In this document: piece by piece, positions 10,413-21,438 of the stretch
Layout: each line of letters begins with the position of its first letter
Position numbering within the stretch: the stretch's first letter is position 1
NCBI GenBank assembly: GCA_011800155.1
Contig: CM022370.1
Coordinates: forward strand, 1,240,001 to 1,304,000
Length of the DNA: 64,000 bases
DNA from: Flammulina velutipes
Taxonomy: Eukaryota; Basidiomycota; Agaricomycetes; Agaricales; Physalacriaceae
Direction: 5' to 3'
Made by a program: the position numbers and the translations under genes
Notes under the pieces: generated by a model
Told to the model about the DNA's origin: nothing
What the model saw: the letters and a program-made list of their open reading frames with translations, nothing else
Database searches by the model: none

Positions 10413-10516
10413 GATGGTGTCTGCCAAGTGGCGCACGCTCGTATTTACGTTATTATACGCGACGCGCTTACTGCCGATCTTGATTCTCACGGCCCGTCTT
10501 GTCCGTCACCGTCACT
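10413..10516. promoter_or_regulatory. Divergent promoter, 5-alpha-reductase / MTR4
   Basis: Only 104 bases separate the two start codons, so both transcripts are probably driven by one bidirectional core promoter. Confidence 0.5.
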
Positions 10517-13500
10517 ATGGCTGACCTCTTCTCCTTCCTCGACGCCGTTCCCGACGACGATTCAACAGTCGGCGACGCTAAGCAGGTCGTCGCGTCGAAG
10601 AAACGCAGGGCCAAGACTCCGTTGAAGGATGCGAACGATGAGGAGCCATCTGTCAAGAAACCCCGTTTAGAGACGCCTCAAAATCCCATTGTGCTGGATG
10701 ACTTTGAAACGGAAGCCAGGCGGGTCGTCGCGGCGAGTGCAGGTCTGCAAGGGAGCATCGAAGAGGGCGCACGCTTGGAACTGAGGCATCAGGTAAGTCC
10801 TTATTTGTGGCTGAGCACTTTGTATCGACCCGTCTAGCCTAGGTGCGACATCAAGTTGCTGTGCCGCCTGGATACCATTACAGACCAATTACCCAACACA
10901 TCCCGCCCGCAAAGCCTGACCGCGAATACAAATTCGAGCTCGATCCGTTCCAGAGAGTATCCGTCTTCGCGATACAACGGAACGAAAGCGTTTTGGTGTC
11001 TGCGCACACCAGTGCTGGCAAAACTGTCGTCGCCGAATATGCCATAGCGCAATGCTTGAATCGGAAGCAGCGAGTCATCTATACCAGTCCCATAAAGGTT
11101 CGTAGCCACATCCCGCGTATCTGTAATATCTTTCTAAATGCATTCTATAGGCTCTAAGCAATCAGAAATATCGAGACATGTTAGCCATCTTCGGCGACGT
11201 TGGTCTTATGACAGGAGATGTCACTATAAATCCATCTGCTACTTGTCTAGTCATGACTACAGAGGTTAGAGCTTACCTTTCTTCACAATTATACAGTCTT
11301 AACGTCTTCCAGATTCTGCGGTCCATGCTGTACCGTGGCTCCGAAGTGATTCGTGAAGTCGCCTGGGTCATCTTCGACGAAATTCATTACATGCGCGACA
11401 AGGAACGCGGTGTCGTCTGGGAGGAAACTATCATTCTGCTACCACACACTGTCCGATACGTCTTTCTATCCGCCACAATCCCAAACGCAATGCAATTCGC
11501 TGAATGGATATGCCAATCTCACGATCAGCCATGTCACGTTGTTTACACCGATTTCAGACCTACGCCACTTCAACATTACCTTTTCCCAGCCGGCGGCGAA
11601 GGCATCTACTTGGTCGTGGACGAGAAGGGCGAGTTCAAGGAGAACAACTTCTCCAAGGCTATGGGGCAGTTGCAGGCGCAAACGGCAGAGGACTCTGCTG
11701 ACGACAAGGGAAAGAAGGGAAACTGGAAAAAGGCGGCGGCGGAGAGCAAGAATGCATCTGACATTGCTCGTATCATCAAGAAGATCATGCAGAGCAATTT
11801 CCAGCCTGTGATCGTCTTTTCCTTTGGCAAGCGCGAGTGCGAGGGTCACGCCCTTGCCCTTGGTAAATACGAGTTCAACACTCAGGATGAGCAGGACCAA
11901 GTGGAGCAGATATTTAAGAGTGCGATTGATGGGCTCTCCGACGACGACAAGCAACTCTCCGGGATATCAACCCTCCTACCTCTTCTCCGTCACGGCATCG
12001 GTATACACCACGGCGGTCTTTTGCCTATTCTCAAAGAGGTCGTCGAAATCATATTCCAGGAGGGCCTAATCAAGGTCTTATTCGCGACAGAAACGTTCTC
12101 TATCGGCCTCAACATGCCTGCAAAAACCGTCGTCTTCACCGGAACGCGCAAGTACGATGGCCGGGAACTGCGCAACTTGTCTTCTGGTGAGTACATCCAG
12201 ATGTCAGGTCGTGCGGGCCGTCGAGGATTGGATGATCGCGGAGTTGTTATCCTGATGTGCGACGAGACGCTGGAACCTACATCTGCGAAGGAGATGATCA
12301 AAGGAGAGGCAGACCGACTGGATTCCGCTTTCCATCTTGGCTACAACATGATCATGAACTTGATGAAGGTCGAAGGGATTAGTCCTGAGTACATGCTTCA
12401 ACGATGTTTCTTTCAGTTCCAAAGTAGCGCAGGAATACCTCAGTTAGAGGCAGGTATGTCGACATTGTATGATGTTCCAAGTCGTATATTAATATTTGAC
12501 TAGAGCTAAGGAGGGAACAAGAGACACAGCGTACTGCTGGTATCGAAGATGAAGTACTTGTAGCTCAGTACTATGACATCCGACATCAACTAGAGCAGCT
12601 CATCGGAGACATGAAAGCCGCCATCACGCATCCAACATATTCACTCGCCTTTCTCAAAAGTCCCGGTCGTCTCGTACAAGTTAAATATCAGGACATGGAC
12701 TTTGGCTGGGGCGTCGTTATCAGCTGCCAAAAACGACCAGCTCCCAAGGTAAACAATCGTTTTCCTGAAATCGTTTACACGCCAATACATACTTTCTCCA
12801 GAATCGGCCCATGCCCACTGCAGAGGAGCTTCCAGCACACGAACGATACATCGTGAACGTTCTTCTCAACTGCGCGCGCGAATCCTCGCTCCCGCCTAAA
12901 GCAAAGGATCACACGAATGTCACTGCTATGCCTGGAAACGTGCTGCCATGCCCTCCAGATATCGAGGGTGTCGTTCTGGTTGTTCCTGTTCTTCTGATTG
13001 CGATACAAGGAATGAGTCACTTACGAATCGTTCTCCCCAAAGACCTACGTGCAGAAGGGACTCGCAAAACCGTCTGGAAAAACATCCTAGATGTCCGCCG
13101 CCGATTTACAGATGGTATCCCTCTGCTTGATCCCATCGAGAATATGGGTATCAGAGAGGGCGATTTCAAAGAGTTGGTCAAAGTAAGTATTGCACCAACT
13201 AACCTGATGCTTACATGCTGACTTCTCCATCTCAAGAAAATCGAAGCATTGGAAGATAGGTTGTATAACAGTCCCTTGCACAGAGACACACGGCTTCCTG
13301 TCCTGTACACGCTGTACTCGAACAAGCGAACGTCGCAAGAGCGCATCCGTGCGCTGAAGAAGCGAATTCAATCGACGCAAGATGCCCTACAACTGGAGGA
13401 ACTCAAGTGTCGCAAGCGTGTGCTTCGAAGGCTAGGTTTCACGACGTCGGCGGACATCGTTGATGTCAAAGGACGGGTGGCGTGCGAGATCAGCAGTGGT

Positions 13501-14093
13501 GACGAACTTCTCATCACTGAGCTCATATTCAACGGCGTCTTCAATACATTGGAACCGGATCATTGCGCAGCTTTGTTGAGTTGTTTCGTATTCGATGAGA
13601 AGGTTCGCCTGTATACTTTATATTTCCCTCTCTTACTCAATATACTATATCCCATAGAGCGAGCAAGAGACCAAGGTCAAAGAGGAATTGGCGGGCCCAC
13701 TCCGCACCCTAAAAGAAATGGCCCGTCGAATCGCAAAGGTGTCCAAGGAGTCAAAATTGGAAGTCGACGAAGACGCCTATGTCAAGTCTTTCAAGGTCGA
13801 GCTTATGGACGCTGTCATTCAATGGTGTCGAGGAGCTTCGTTCTCCGAAATGTGTCAGGTCTGCTGCTGCTGCTAGTTTCTTGTTGGCGTCCGCTCACAC
13901 TCTTTCGTAGCTCACAGATGTCTTCGAAGGTAGTGTCATCCGAGTCTTCCGACGGCTGGGTGAACTTCTCCGGCAGATGGTCCAAGCAGCCAAAGTCATC
14001 GGGAATGAGGAACTGCAGAAGAAATTTGAAAAGACTTCTGAGTTACTTGAGCGGCCTAACAGTGTCATATTTTGCTCATCGTTGTATATTTGA
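10517..14093 (+). CDS. MTR4: Mtr4, exosome-associated DExH RNA helicase
   Basis: Nine exons (10517-10792, 10843-11097, 11151-11264, 11313-12453, 12504-12748, 12802-13182, 13237-13602, 13658-13858, 13911-14093) total 3162 bases, 1053 residues. Mtr4 unwinds RNA for the nuclear exosome, alone and in TRAMP. An acidic and basic N-terminal tail precedes the helicase core: Q-motif region [14 protein letters not shown], Walker [20 protein letters not shown] box (FDEIHYMRD), SAT motif (FLSATIPNA), and the second RecA domain with [29 protein letters not shown] and [15 protein letters not shown]. The arch/KOW insert follows, then the helical C-terminal domain ending in the family's [12 protein letters not shown]. 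Nothing essential is missing. Confidence 0.98.
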
Positions 14094-14266
14094 CCGTGTA
14101 TCTCACACTCCGTTTTTTTCCGCATCTTCAGCCCCACGAAGAAACAGTATATTTGCTTCGTGAATTGAATTACGGATTGAGTTTAATATAGTAAGACCAT
14201 CGAGTATATAGTCCAAATCCTTTAGCGCCTCGGTCTGCTCACCTTCCTGGAATAAGAGCCTTAAAG

Positions 14267-15477
14267 TCAAAGGATATCAGTGTCGGAGGAGGCCATACGG
14301 GTAAGTTTGGTGGGTGGCTGGATCTGCGCTCTGTCTTCTATGTGAACCCTCTTCCTCTTCACCGACGATTTGACCACATTTTTCAAGTTTGAAGGTGATC
14401 CCATCGGCGTAAGCGGCAAAATCTTACTGCTAGCTAGAGTAGAGACGCCCGCGCCTGATCGTTCGTCATCTCGCCGTCGCCAATCTCTGAGGGATGCATG
14501 ACAGCGGAATGCCATGCACTCATATTCTTCAAGACGCGCATGTCGGTTTCGCCGATATCTCCATTGAAGGGTACATCCGCTGACGGCAAGATGCTATCTC
14601 GAACCCACCTCACTGCCTTTTCCTCCTCTGACTATGTTAGTAGGATCTGGCCGAGTTTTGGCATAACTCCGAGGAGAAGAAATCCCGCGCGTTGTTGCCT
14701 GGAACCAAGACATGTTGATAGCCCTTTTCAGCTCCACTGTGGTCCCAACAGCGATACGGCAACGATCCAGTTCTGTGAGGCCAGTGGTGGGGCACGCGTC
14801 ATTGTGACCGTCTTCGCAATGCCTTCGAACAAAAGACGGATGAAGAGTTGTTTTCAAGAGTGGGGAGTTGGTGAAAGGGAATGGGTAGGCCACACCATTG
14901 ACATAGAAAGGCACAAGCTCGTGGTTTTTCGTGACGATGGGCAAGAGCTGATATGTGTACTCCCTTTCGGGGAGTGACTACGATGTGATTATTGAAAGCC
15001 AACTTGAGGGGATATGAAGAACTCACTGTCGTAAAATGCATGCGATCCTTAGTGGCACACTTTGAATTGGCACTGAACAAGTCACGCATGGACGCCATTG
15101 TATCCATTGTCGGAAGCAGCGCCCACTTACCCTCACTGTACAGTGGTATCATGTCATTGGCACTAGACATAGATCTATGTAAGTATTTGACCTATGAGAA
15201 CTGCTGGGAAGACATACTTTGGATAGTGGCGCTTGGTCGCGTTTCGAAGTCCGCTATTTCGTCGCGTTCGAGTCCCATAGAATATTCCACATGATCCAAC
15301 GCTCGCAGGAGAGGGATGATAGAGAACGCTTTGTCTCGACATTCGCAGCCTGCGTGCTGATATCAGAGAGCTTGACCAACTCCATGGTGTAAGATCAAGA
15401 TGTGATCCTACAAATGTACGCTCGGCATGACCGGTCCGTTGTTTTACAGTTAAGTTCCAAGGTTCAACTCGTCGCAT
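14267..15477 (-). CDS. Hypothetical protein, exon structure unresolved
   Basis: A spliced gene seems to lie here, but I could not fix all exons. Coding-like blocks on the minus strand are: MRRVEPWNLTVKQRTGHAER (15477 on); a 15390-15200 block; NDMIPLYSEGKWALLPTMD (about 15160) through KDRMHFTT, then a 49-base GT..AG intron leading in phase to SLPEREYTYQLLPIVTKNHE, FYVNGVAYPFPFTNSPLLK and LHPSFV; a block MRVLKNMSAWHSAVMHPSE (about 14550); and a last exon with a nuclear-signal-like KSSVKRKRVHIED ending at 14267. No domain is recognised with confidence. It lies convergent to MTR4 and downstream of ELP6. RNA-seq would be needed to join the blocks. Confidence 0.45.
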
Positions 15478-15627
15478 TACCACTATATGAACGACTTTGT
15501 GATCTTTTTAAAAAGCGTAGACACCCGACCTGCCGACGACATATACTCACGTTTTCTAGAGATATTTCATGAGCAATTATACAAGATCGTGCAACGTTTA
15601 GACTTCACCCCATCGCCGACCACCAAC

Positions 15628-16448
15628 CTACAGCACGCCCGCGTTATTCCCTCTCTCGAAATATACTGCACTAGAATCTGTCAATCGATATTGGACTGCC
15701 TGGCTGCGCGGGAGGCTTTTAGTTGAGGTATGGAGGTCGGTGTGAAGAGATATCTATAGTACGAGGGTGAGAGGGAGAAAGAGACGGAAAGGGAGATGCA
15801 CACCTCCCCACTAACAACGCCACTCCGACCGCTGGACAAAGCCTTGACGTCGACATGATACGCCGCGAGCTGCAAGAGGTCAGCAAATAGCTGATCCGGG
15901 GCATCGGGGACCAGTATATGATGTCTAATAACCAGCGTCGCTTGATACTAAATACTCGCAATGAGCAAAAGTCCAGTTCGATTCTGCCAGGAAAACCACA
16001 CCTTTAGACACTGCCCTCGCAGCGCTCGACAGAACCGGACGATCTCCAGCGTCGAATGGCCTGTCCATTCTAGTTTTGATATATCGTCCAGAATGACCAG
16101 CGCGCCGGGCTCGAGGTTATCCACCACGTCGCGAAATGTCTGATTTAGTGATGTGATCTTCGAGAGAAAGAGAAGGGTTCCCGCTGTTTTCTGGGTGGTG
16201 AGATTGATACTCTGTGATTGTTGGAATCTTCAGAAGGAGGGGAAAGGCAAGGAACGAACATTCTTCAGCGCTATGGCGTTCCATCGTGCCCAAGGCTCGG
16301 AGACTGATATAATGATTCGTTTTGTTTGCTTCTGCTCTTTGCTATGCGCGGCAAGGAGTTGGTGAAGAATATAGTCTGCAGGCGACGCGAGTTCGTCCGT
16401 AACTAGATGGAGAACACCTTGTGGAAGCTCTGAAGGAGAAAACACCAT
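15628..16448 (-). CDS. ELP6: Elongator complex subunit Elp6
   Basis: Four exons (16448-16260, 16211-16002, 15947-15804, 15753-15628) give 669 bases, 222 residues, with perfect phase-0 joins. Elp4-Elp5-Elp6 form the RecA-like hexamer of Elongator, which supports wobble-uridine modification of tRNA. The sequence begins MVFSPSELPQGVLHLVTDEL; the strand-turn-helix of a degenerate RecA fold continues with RIIISVSEPWARWNAIALK. LVILDDISKLEWTGHSTLE is the Elp6-type Walker B-like strand. DVKALSSGRSGVVSGEI is the family's C-terminal hallmark. There is no Walker A, as expected for Elp6. The intron at 16001-15948 is 54 bases. The product is mildly shorter than animal Elp6. Confidence 0.88.
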
Positions 16449-16557
16449 GGTGGTTAAAGTGATCCCTATTGGGTACTCGTAGCACGTGCTTATAACCAGT
16501 TCATGTCAATCCAGAAAATATTGTTCATTACATCCATAAATGCCCAGGGGTATATAA

Positions 16558-18010
16558 TTAGAAGAATTGCACCATGAGAGCTACAGCAAGGACACCAAAT
16601 GCCAACGCGCTGTGAACCGCGGCGCCTTCTGTATGCATGCCAAATGCACCATCAACCAGTGTCGAGGCATTGGAGAAGGCGATACCAGGCATGTCAGCCG
16701 TGACGTTAGATCCATAAACATACGAAGTGATATCCTCGCCAGGTTGCTGAGGGTCGGCACACTTGATAGTGACTTGTTTAAGGAGAGCGTAAAAGTGACC
16801 AGCGGCGACGTAGTCGGGGTCATTCCAGTCAATCATTCCGCCTGACCACTGGACGGTGCCCGGGGCGCTCGAATTGATGCCTGCGGGCCAAAGGCTGAGT
16901 TGAATGCGGGATGGGGTGGATGGGTATTTGCCATCAGCAACGTCTGCTTGTTGGATGGTGCGTACGGTCTGACCGTCAATGGCAAAGGTTAGAGCGGTAG
17001 GCTGCCAGTCGATTGTGTAATCGTGATAATTGCTGTGGGTATCTGAAAGGTCCTTGTGCGTGTCCCCGGCGGTGTCGAGTGCTGTATAGTGTTAGCTGCA
17101 TGGTAGTACAACCGGGAGAGTGGACGTACGGATATTTCCTTGCCAGAAAAAGTTTGTTTGTGCTTCGGTGGTAGCCACGCCGGGGAATTCCCAGTCAATT
17201 TCGTCCTTGATATCGCTCATGGTGATGAATGCGGTAACAACGCCACTCCATTTTCCCGTTTTCACTGCGATGCGTAAGTTCAAGGGAGAGTCATGCTATA
17301 GGACGACGACGTACAGGAAGCGGTGACTGTTCCGTAGTGCAGATAGCGAGTGGACGAGATACGCGTTCCGCCATTGTCTTCGGTGAGAATCATGGCCAAC
17401 TCTCCGCCAGATGAGTTGGTGTTGAAGATGGTACCCTTGTCCACGACCCAATCTATTCGTTTGTTAGACGGAATGGGGTTGAGAGATATGTGTGCCTACC
17501 GTGGGAAGTGTAGTTGCCATCATAGAAGGTTGAGTTGCTGAGAACTCTCGAATTGTCCGCAAAGGTGTGCTGTATATTGTTCAGGCGATGAGGGGAAGGA
17601 GATCGCAACGATGCTCACTGTGGCGTCCTGGCATACGGGATTGGGCCTGCATGAGTCCAGGGAGTTGGAGTGAAGAGGATTGCAGCCTCCGAGACAGAAC
17701 TGAAGACAAGTCAGTTAGAGTCAGTTAAGCGTGACAAAGGTTCGAGTGTATGTACTCACGGTGTCTTCCCCACAAAAGCCAAATTCACCTGGGAGATCTT
17801 GGGATCATTTCCACAGACGGCGAGGACGATGAGACTTACTGCAGCAGGGAGCCGACGCTGGACAAGGAGACGTTGCGTTGCTGTGGACGACGACGACGGC
17901 GTTGGACTGGGCGACAATCAGGGAGTGCGCGTTGCTTACCAGGTTGTTGCGTGGACATGCGCCGCCAAAAAGAGAGAGGATAGCACGGCGACCACCAGGG
18001 AAGAGTGCAT
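16558..18010 (-). CDS. GPI-anchored GH16 Crh-type cell-wall transglycosylase with chitin-binding-like module
   Basis: Eight exons (18010-17940, 17880-17840, 17788-17760, 17699-17619, 17569-17500, 17452-17315, 17264-17130, 17081-16558) encode 362 residues. Crh/Utr2-type enzymes link chitin to beta-glucan in the wall. Features in order: signal peptide (MHSSLVVAVLSSLFLAAHVH); a Cys-rich chitin-binding-like module (SPCPASAPCCSEFGFCG, then FCLGGCNP); the GH16 jelly-roll with KTGKWSGVVTAFITMSD and the catalytic DEIDWEFPG, giving the E-I-D-x-E nucleophile and acid/base; the substrate-cleft segment NYHDYTIDWQPTALTFAIDG; and a C-terminal Asn/Ser-rich region with a hydrophobic tail (ALAFGVLAVALMVQFF) that looks like a GPI signal. 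It shares a 302-base divergent promoter with the Zn2Cys6 factor. Confidence 0.93.
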
Positions 18011-18312
18011 TGTAACGAAAGAGGGCGACGACGATGAGAGTTGTTGACAAAAGACGGGTTTCTTCAAGGCACGCGTTTCGCTTGGCTTTTTAGGGCGATT
18101 TTCGCTCAATTATTGGGATCAGAGGCCACCGTTGCTTGCAGTTTTTGTTAGGCGATGGTATAGAATTTTTGAAATGCATAATGGATTCCGTATTCATGGC
18201 GGCTACACAAGCGCTCAACTATGCGCCCTAAAACTCTAATCGTCTCGGGCCGATTGCCGGATTAGCGTATGTAACCCCTGTTCCAGCTTGCAATCCTTGG
18301 TCTCATCCCGTC
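18011..18312. promoter_or_regulatory. Divergent promoter, GH16 / Zn2Cys6 factor
   Basis: These 302 bases lie between the two ATGs. No ORF. The arrangement allows the regulator and the wall enzyme to share control, but nothing in the sequence proves it. Confidence 0.4.
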
Positions 18313-21146
18313 ATGTCGTCCGGGGAAGAATCAGCTACAGAAAGGCAGCAAAACGTACGCGCAGGCTGGAAGAAACGCCGTTTGCAAGGCGCATGTGTGC
18401 GTTTGAATCTCGTCTGTCATCTCGTTAATAATCTCAACCCGAATCACAGGATGGATGCCGTCGGAAGAAAAGTACGTGTCTCGTCGTCTCTGCTCGCGCC
18501 AAAAATGCTCACCTAACAGTTGAAAGTAAAATGTCTGTCCATTCCAAATAACCTTCCTCTCGCTCCTTAGACTTGTCTCAGGTGACAGCGGAACCAGTCC
18601 GAACGGACAGTGCACAAATTGCCGCTCGTTTGGAGCAGTATGCACACATCTCGAACCTCCAAAGGCAAGCGTGATTTCCCTATTATTACGGGATATAACT
18701 CACCACACAATCCAGAAACGAGGTCCCAAGAGCAAGTACGCGCCTTGCTACCTTGTATCTTTCACCACTCAATTTCCGTCCTAGTTATGTCCTCAAACTC
18801 GAGCGCAGAGTACTGCAACTCGAAGAATCTCTTAAATCCGTAAGTGTTTTGACAATGTCGCAGTAATCTCTCTTACTAAAGGCATGCAGTATCAAGACAA
18901 GGAACTAGACCCTGACAGTGTAGTCAACTCACCCCAATCATCTCTTTCTTGTCAGGACGAAGAGGCGGAGAAAGAGGCAGACTTGAGCTTCATCCAAGTC
19001 ATGAACAGTATCAGCAAGCTATCTCTCCACGGTATCGATGGTCGTTACTTTGGTCCTGCAAGTAACCTTGCCTTCATGAATCAAGCCTTCAGCAAAGTGC
19101 ACGGTAGTAAAGAACCTGGACCCGACTTCTCTGTCAAGAAGGAGCACTGGCGCAACTGGCTACTGCATCCGGTCAGTTCTTGATCATAACTTTATCCCTG
19201 CCACTCGTCTGACTCCCAACAGTGGGAAGAAGCAGCGGCTTTGGTTCACCCCAACCTCATTTTCCCGCCTCCCGACCTCCTCATCTCTCTCATCTCTCTC
19301 TACTTCACTCACTTCCATCCCTATCTACCTGTTTTTCATCAACCCTCCTTCAAGCAATCAGTAGCCTCGGGCTTGCATCTCCATGATGTCCGATTCGGCA
19401 ACATAGTACTCCTCGTGTGTGCTATTGCATCTCGCGCGTCGAATGATCCTCGCGTGTTTCTCCACGGCCAGACGGAGCACTCTAGTGGATGGACATTCTT
19501 TCGACAAGTACCAACAATGCCCCGTGGTCTCTTTGAGAATCCAAGTCTCTATGATCTGCAGCACTGTTGTGTACGTGATGATATCTGTTTCAGTCGTTCA
19601 AATTTAGGATCTGATATTCATCTATGTAGCTATCCGCAGAGTTCTTGATGGGAACGTCGTCTCCACAATCGAGCTGGATTATGATAGGCCTGGGTCTCCG
19701 ATACTCTATTGAAATGGGTGTACACCGTCAGCGACCAGGACCTCCCAGTGCAGAAGCGGAGCTCAAGAAGCGAGCTTTCTGGTGTCTTATTATCATGGAT
19801 CGCCACTTGGGCTTTTATCATGGCCGGCCTACCGCGATACAACACGAAGAGTATGGATTTTCCACTTGGCATAGTCTTTATAACTTAACTTTCCCTAATA
19901 GTTTTGATCTCGAGTTGCCTATCCCATGCGACGACGAACACTGGGATACCTTTACACAGCCCGAGGGCAAGCCATCCGCGATCGATTACTTTGTGTGCCA
20001 TCTTAAGCTATGTCAGATAATGACATTGGCTCTACGGACACTCTATTCGATACGAAGACCAAAGAACGATGCCAGCACGAGCTTGGAGGTCGTCACCCAA
20101 CTCGATTCGATGCTCAACTCGTGGTATGGAAAGATTCCACAACATTGTTTGTTTCTCAATGCCCTCCGATCCCCCACTTGTACACTGACACCCATATAGT
20201 GGTTTGGGATCCGAAACGGGAAAATTTAATGTTCTTCGATCAATCTGCTGTCCTGCATAGTATTTGGTACAACATCCAGATACAAATACACAGGCCGTTT
20301 ATCAGGCAGAACGAGATAGGGTCCCAATCGTTGGCCATTTGTCGGAGCGCTGCTCGGAGTTGTGCGCGGGTGCTTGATGTACAGAGGGAGCGGGGGAGGT
20401 TGATGATGTTTGGATTCACGGTAAGCACTCTATGGAAGATGTTTTTCCTTCGTTGGTTCGATACTTATACGTTCTGGAGTCGCAGATGTCGGCGTTTGCC
20501 GCTGGTGTAGTACTGGCACTAACGATGTGGAGTAATCTACAATCCGGGTGGAAGTCAGACAAGGAGAAAGAGGATATCGAAAAGTGTATCAGGGTGTTGA
20601 AGGCTACCGAGAGGCGGTAAGTGCCTCAATATTTCCCTATCTCTCGAACTCATCATTATCAGGTGGAACATATCCGGTCGACTTATGTGCGTCAGGGAAC
20701 CCCGCTTAGCGGCTGATTCTAATTTTTCTTCTAGGGACATCTTGCAGACACTGCTGAACGAGGTATCAGAATCTCCAGCTCCGACGGCGAGGCCACAGCA
20801 GGATGAAATGGAGTTTGCGCTGTCTGGTGGCCAACCTACTACATACCACGCTGAGGCTGAGAACTTGCTTGGTCAGATGCATTACGATGACTCAGGAATG
20901 GGGTATTGGATGGTGCCAGAGGAGTATCACCACCCCGCGCCACAGCAGCAGCATCCTCAGCTTCCAGTGTCCCCGCCTCCTCATAACATCGTCAAGCAGG
21001 GTGCTGCAAATGTATGGACAAATACGCCCATGGGGTTCAAGTGCGTTTATTTCCCCTTTTTCCCTTTACTTGGGTAGACAGGCTGATTTTGCTTTGATAG
21101 CTGGGCAGATTGGGACGCGTACGTATCAACTATGCCCCCAAGTTGA
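18313..21146 (+). CDS. Zn(II)2Cys6 transcription factor with fungal_trans domain
   Basis: Fifteen exons give 2094 bases, 697 residues. The DNA-binding cluster reads CDGCRRKKIKC, then QCTNCRSFGAVC, with correct C-x2-C-x6-C / C-x2-C-x6-C spacing, followed by the linker KKRGPKSNYVLKLERRVLQL, a short coiled coil for dimerisation. The middle homology region (PF04082 type) includes YFTHFHPYLPVFHQPSFK, QSSWIMIGLGLRYSIEMGVH and RAFWCLIIMDRHLGFYHGRP. The C terminus is Pro/Gln/His-rich and ends NWADWDAYVSTMPPS. The cluster is cut by three introns. One flanks a 6-base microexon (18527-18532) that supplies part of the third Cys codon, and the next one uses a GC donor (18665). The targets are unknown; relatives control nutrient use. 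Confidence 0.92.
18527..18532 (+). other. 6-base microexon inside the Zn2Cys6 domain
   Basis: TAAAAT lies between introns 18472-18526 and 18533-18581. It completes A-TA AAA T-GT, which encodes Ile-Lys-Cys. Without it the third zinc-binding Cys is lost. Confidence 0.7.
18665..18715 (+). other. GC-AG intron in the Zn2Cys6 factor
   Basis: The exon ends CCTCCAAAG and the intron begins GCAAGC and ends TCCAG. Splicing joins EPPK to KRGPKS, the expected basic linker. No GT donor nearby keeps the frame. Confidence 0.75.
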
Positions 21147-21438
21147 GGGTGGCGCACGACTGGAAGGGTACTCATACACGCGTAATTCACTGATTGTCAA
21201 TGACCTTCCTTACCATTTATGTATCTGAAGTGTATGTATGCATGTATGTATTATTACGACGGCGGCGCTCGTCTAGAACTCTGGGACATTGTATACTCTG
21301 GTTTGATCTGCTTGTGGAGATGAAGGTAAGCGCGCCACGTATTTATCGCTAACAGAGGTACTTCGCGTTGGCAAATCATTATTCTAGTGTACAGTTCCAC
21401 AATGTAGGTGTCTTACAACCGTCCACGAATCTCGGGCT
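21147..21438. other. Convergent intergenic spacer
   Basis: About 292 bases between the stops of the Zn2Cys6 factor (+) and TAO3 (-). It holds only presumed 3' UTRs, including a GTATGTATGCATGTATGTAT stretch near 21231-21250. Confidence 0.4.

Noticed and set aside
10413..10490. Longer N terminus for the 5-alpha-reductase
   Set aside because: The upstream start is GTG and would leave only about 26 bases to MTR4.
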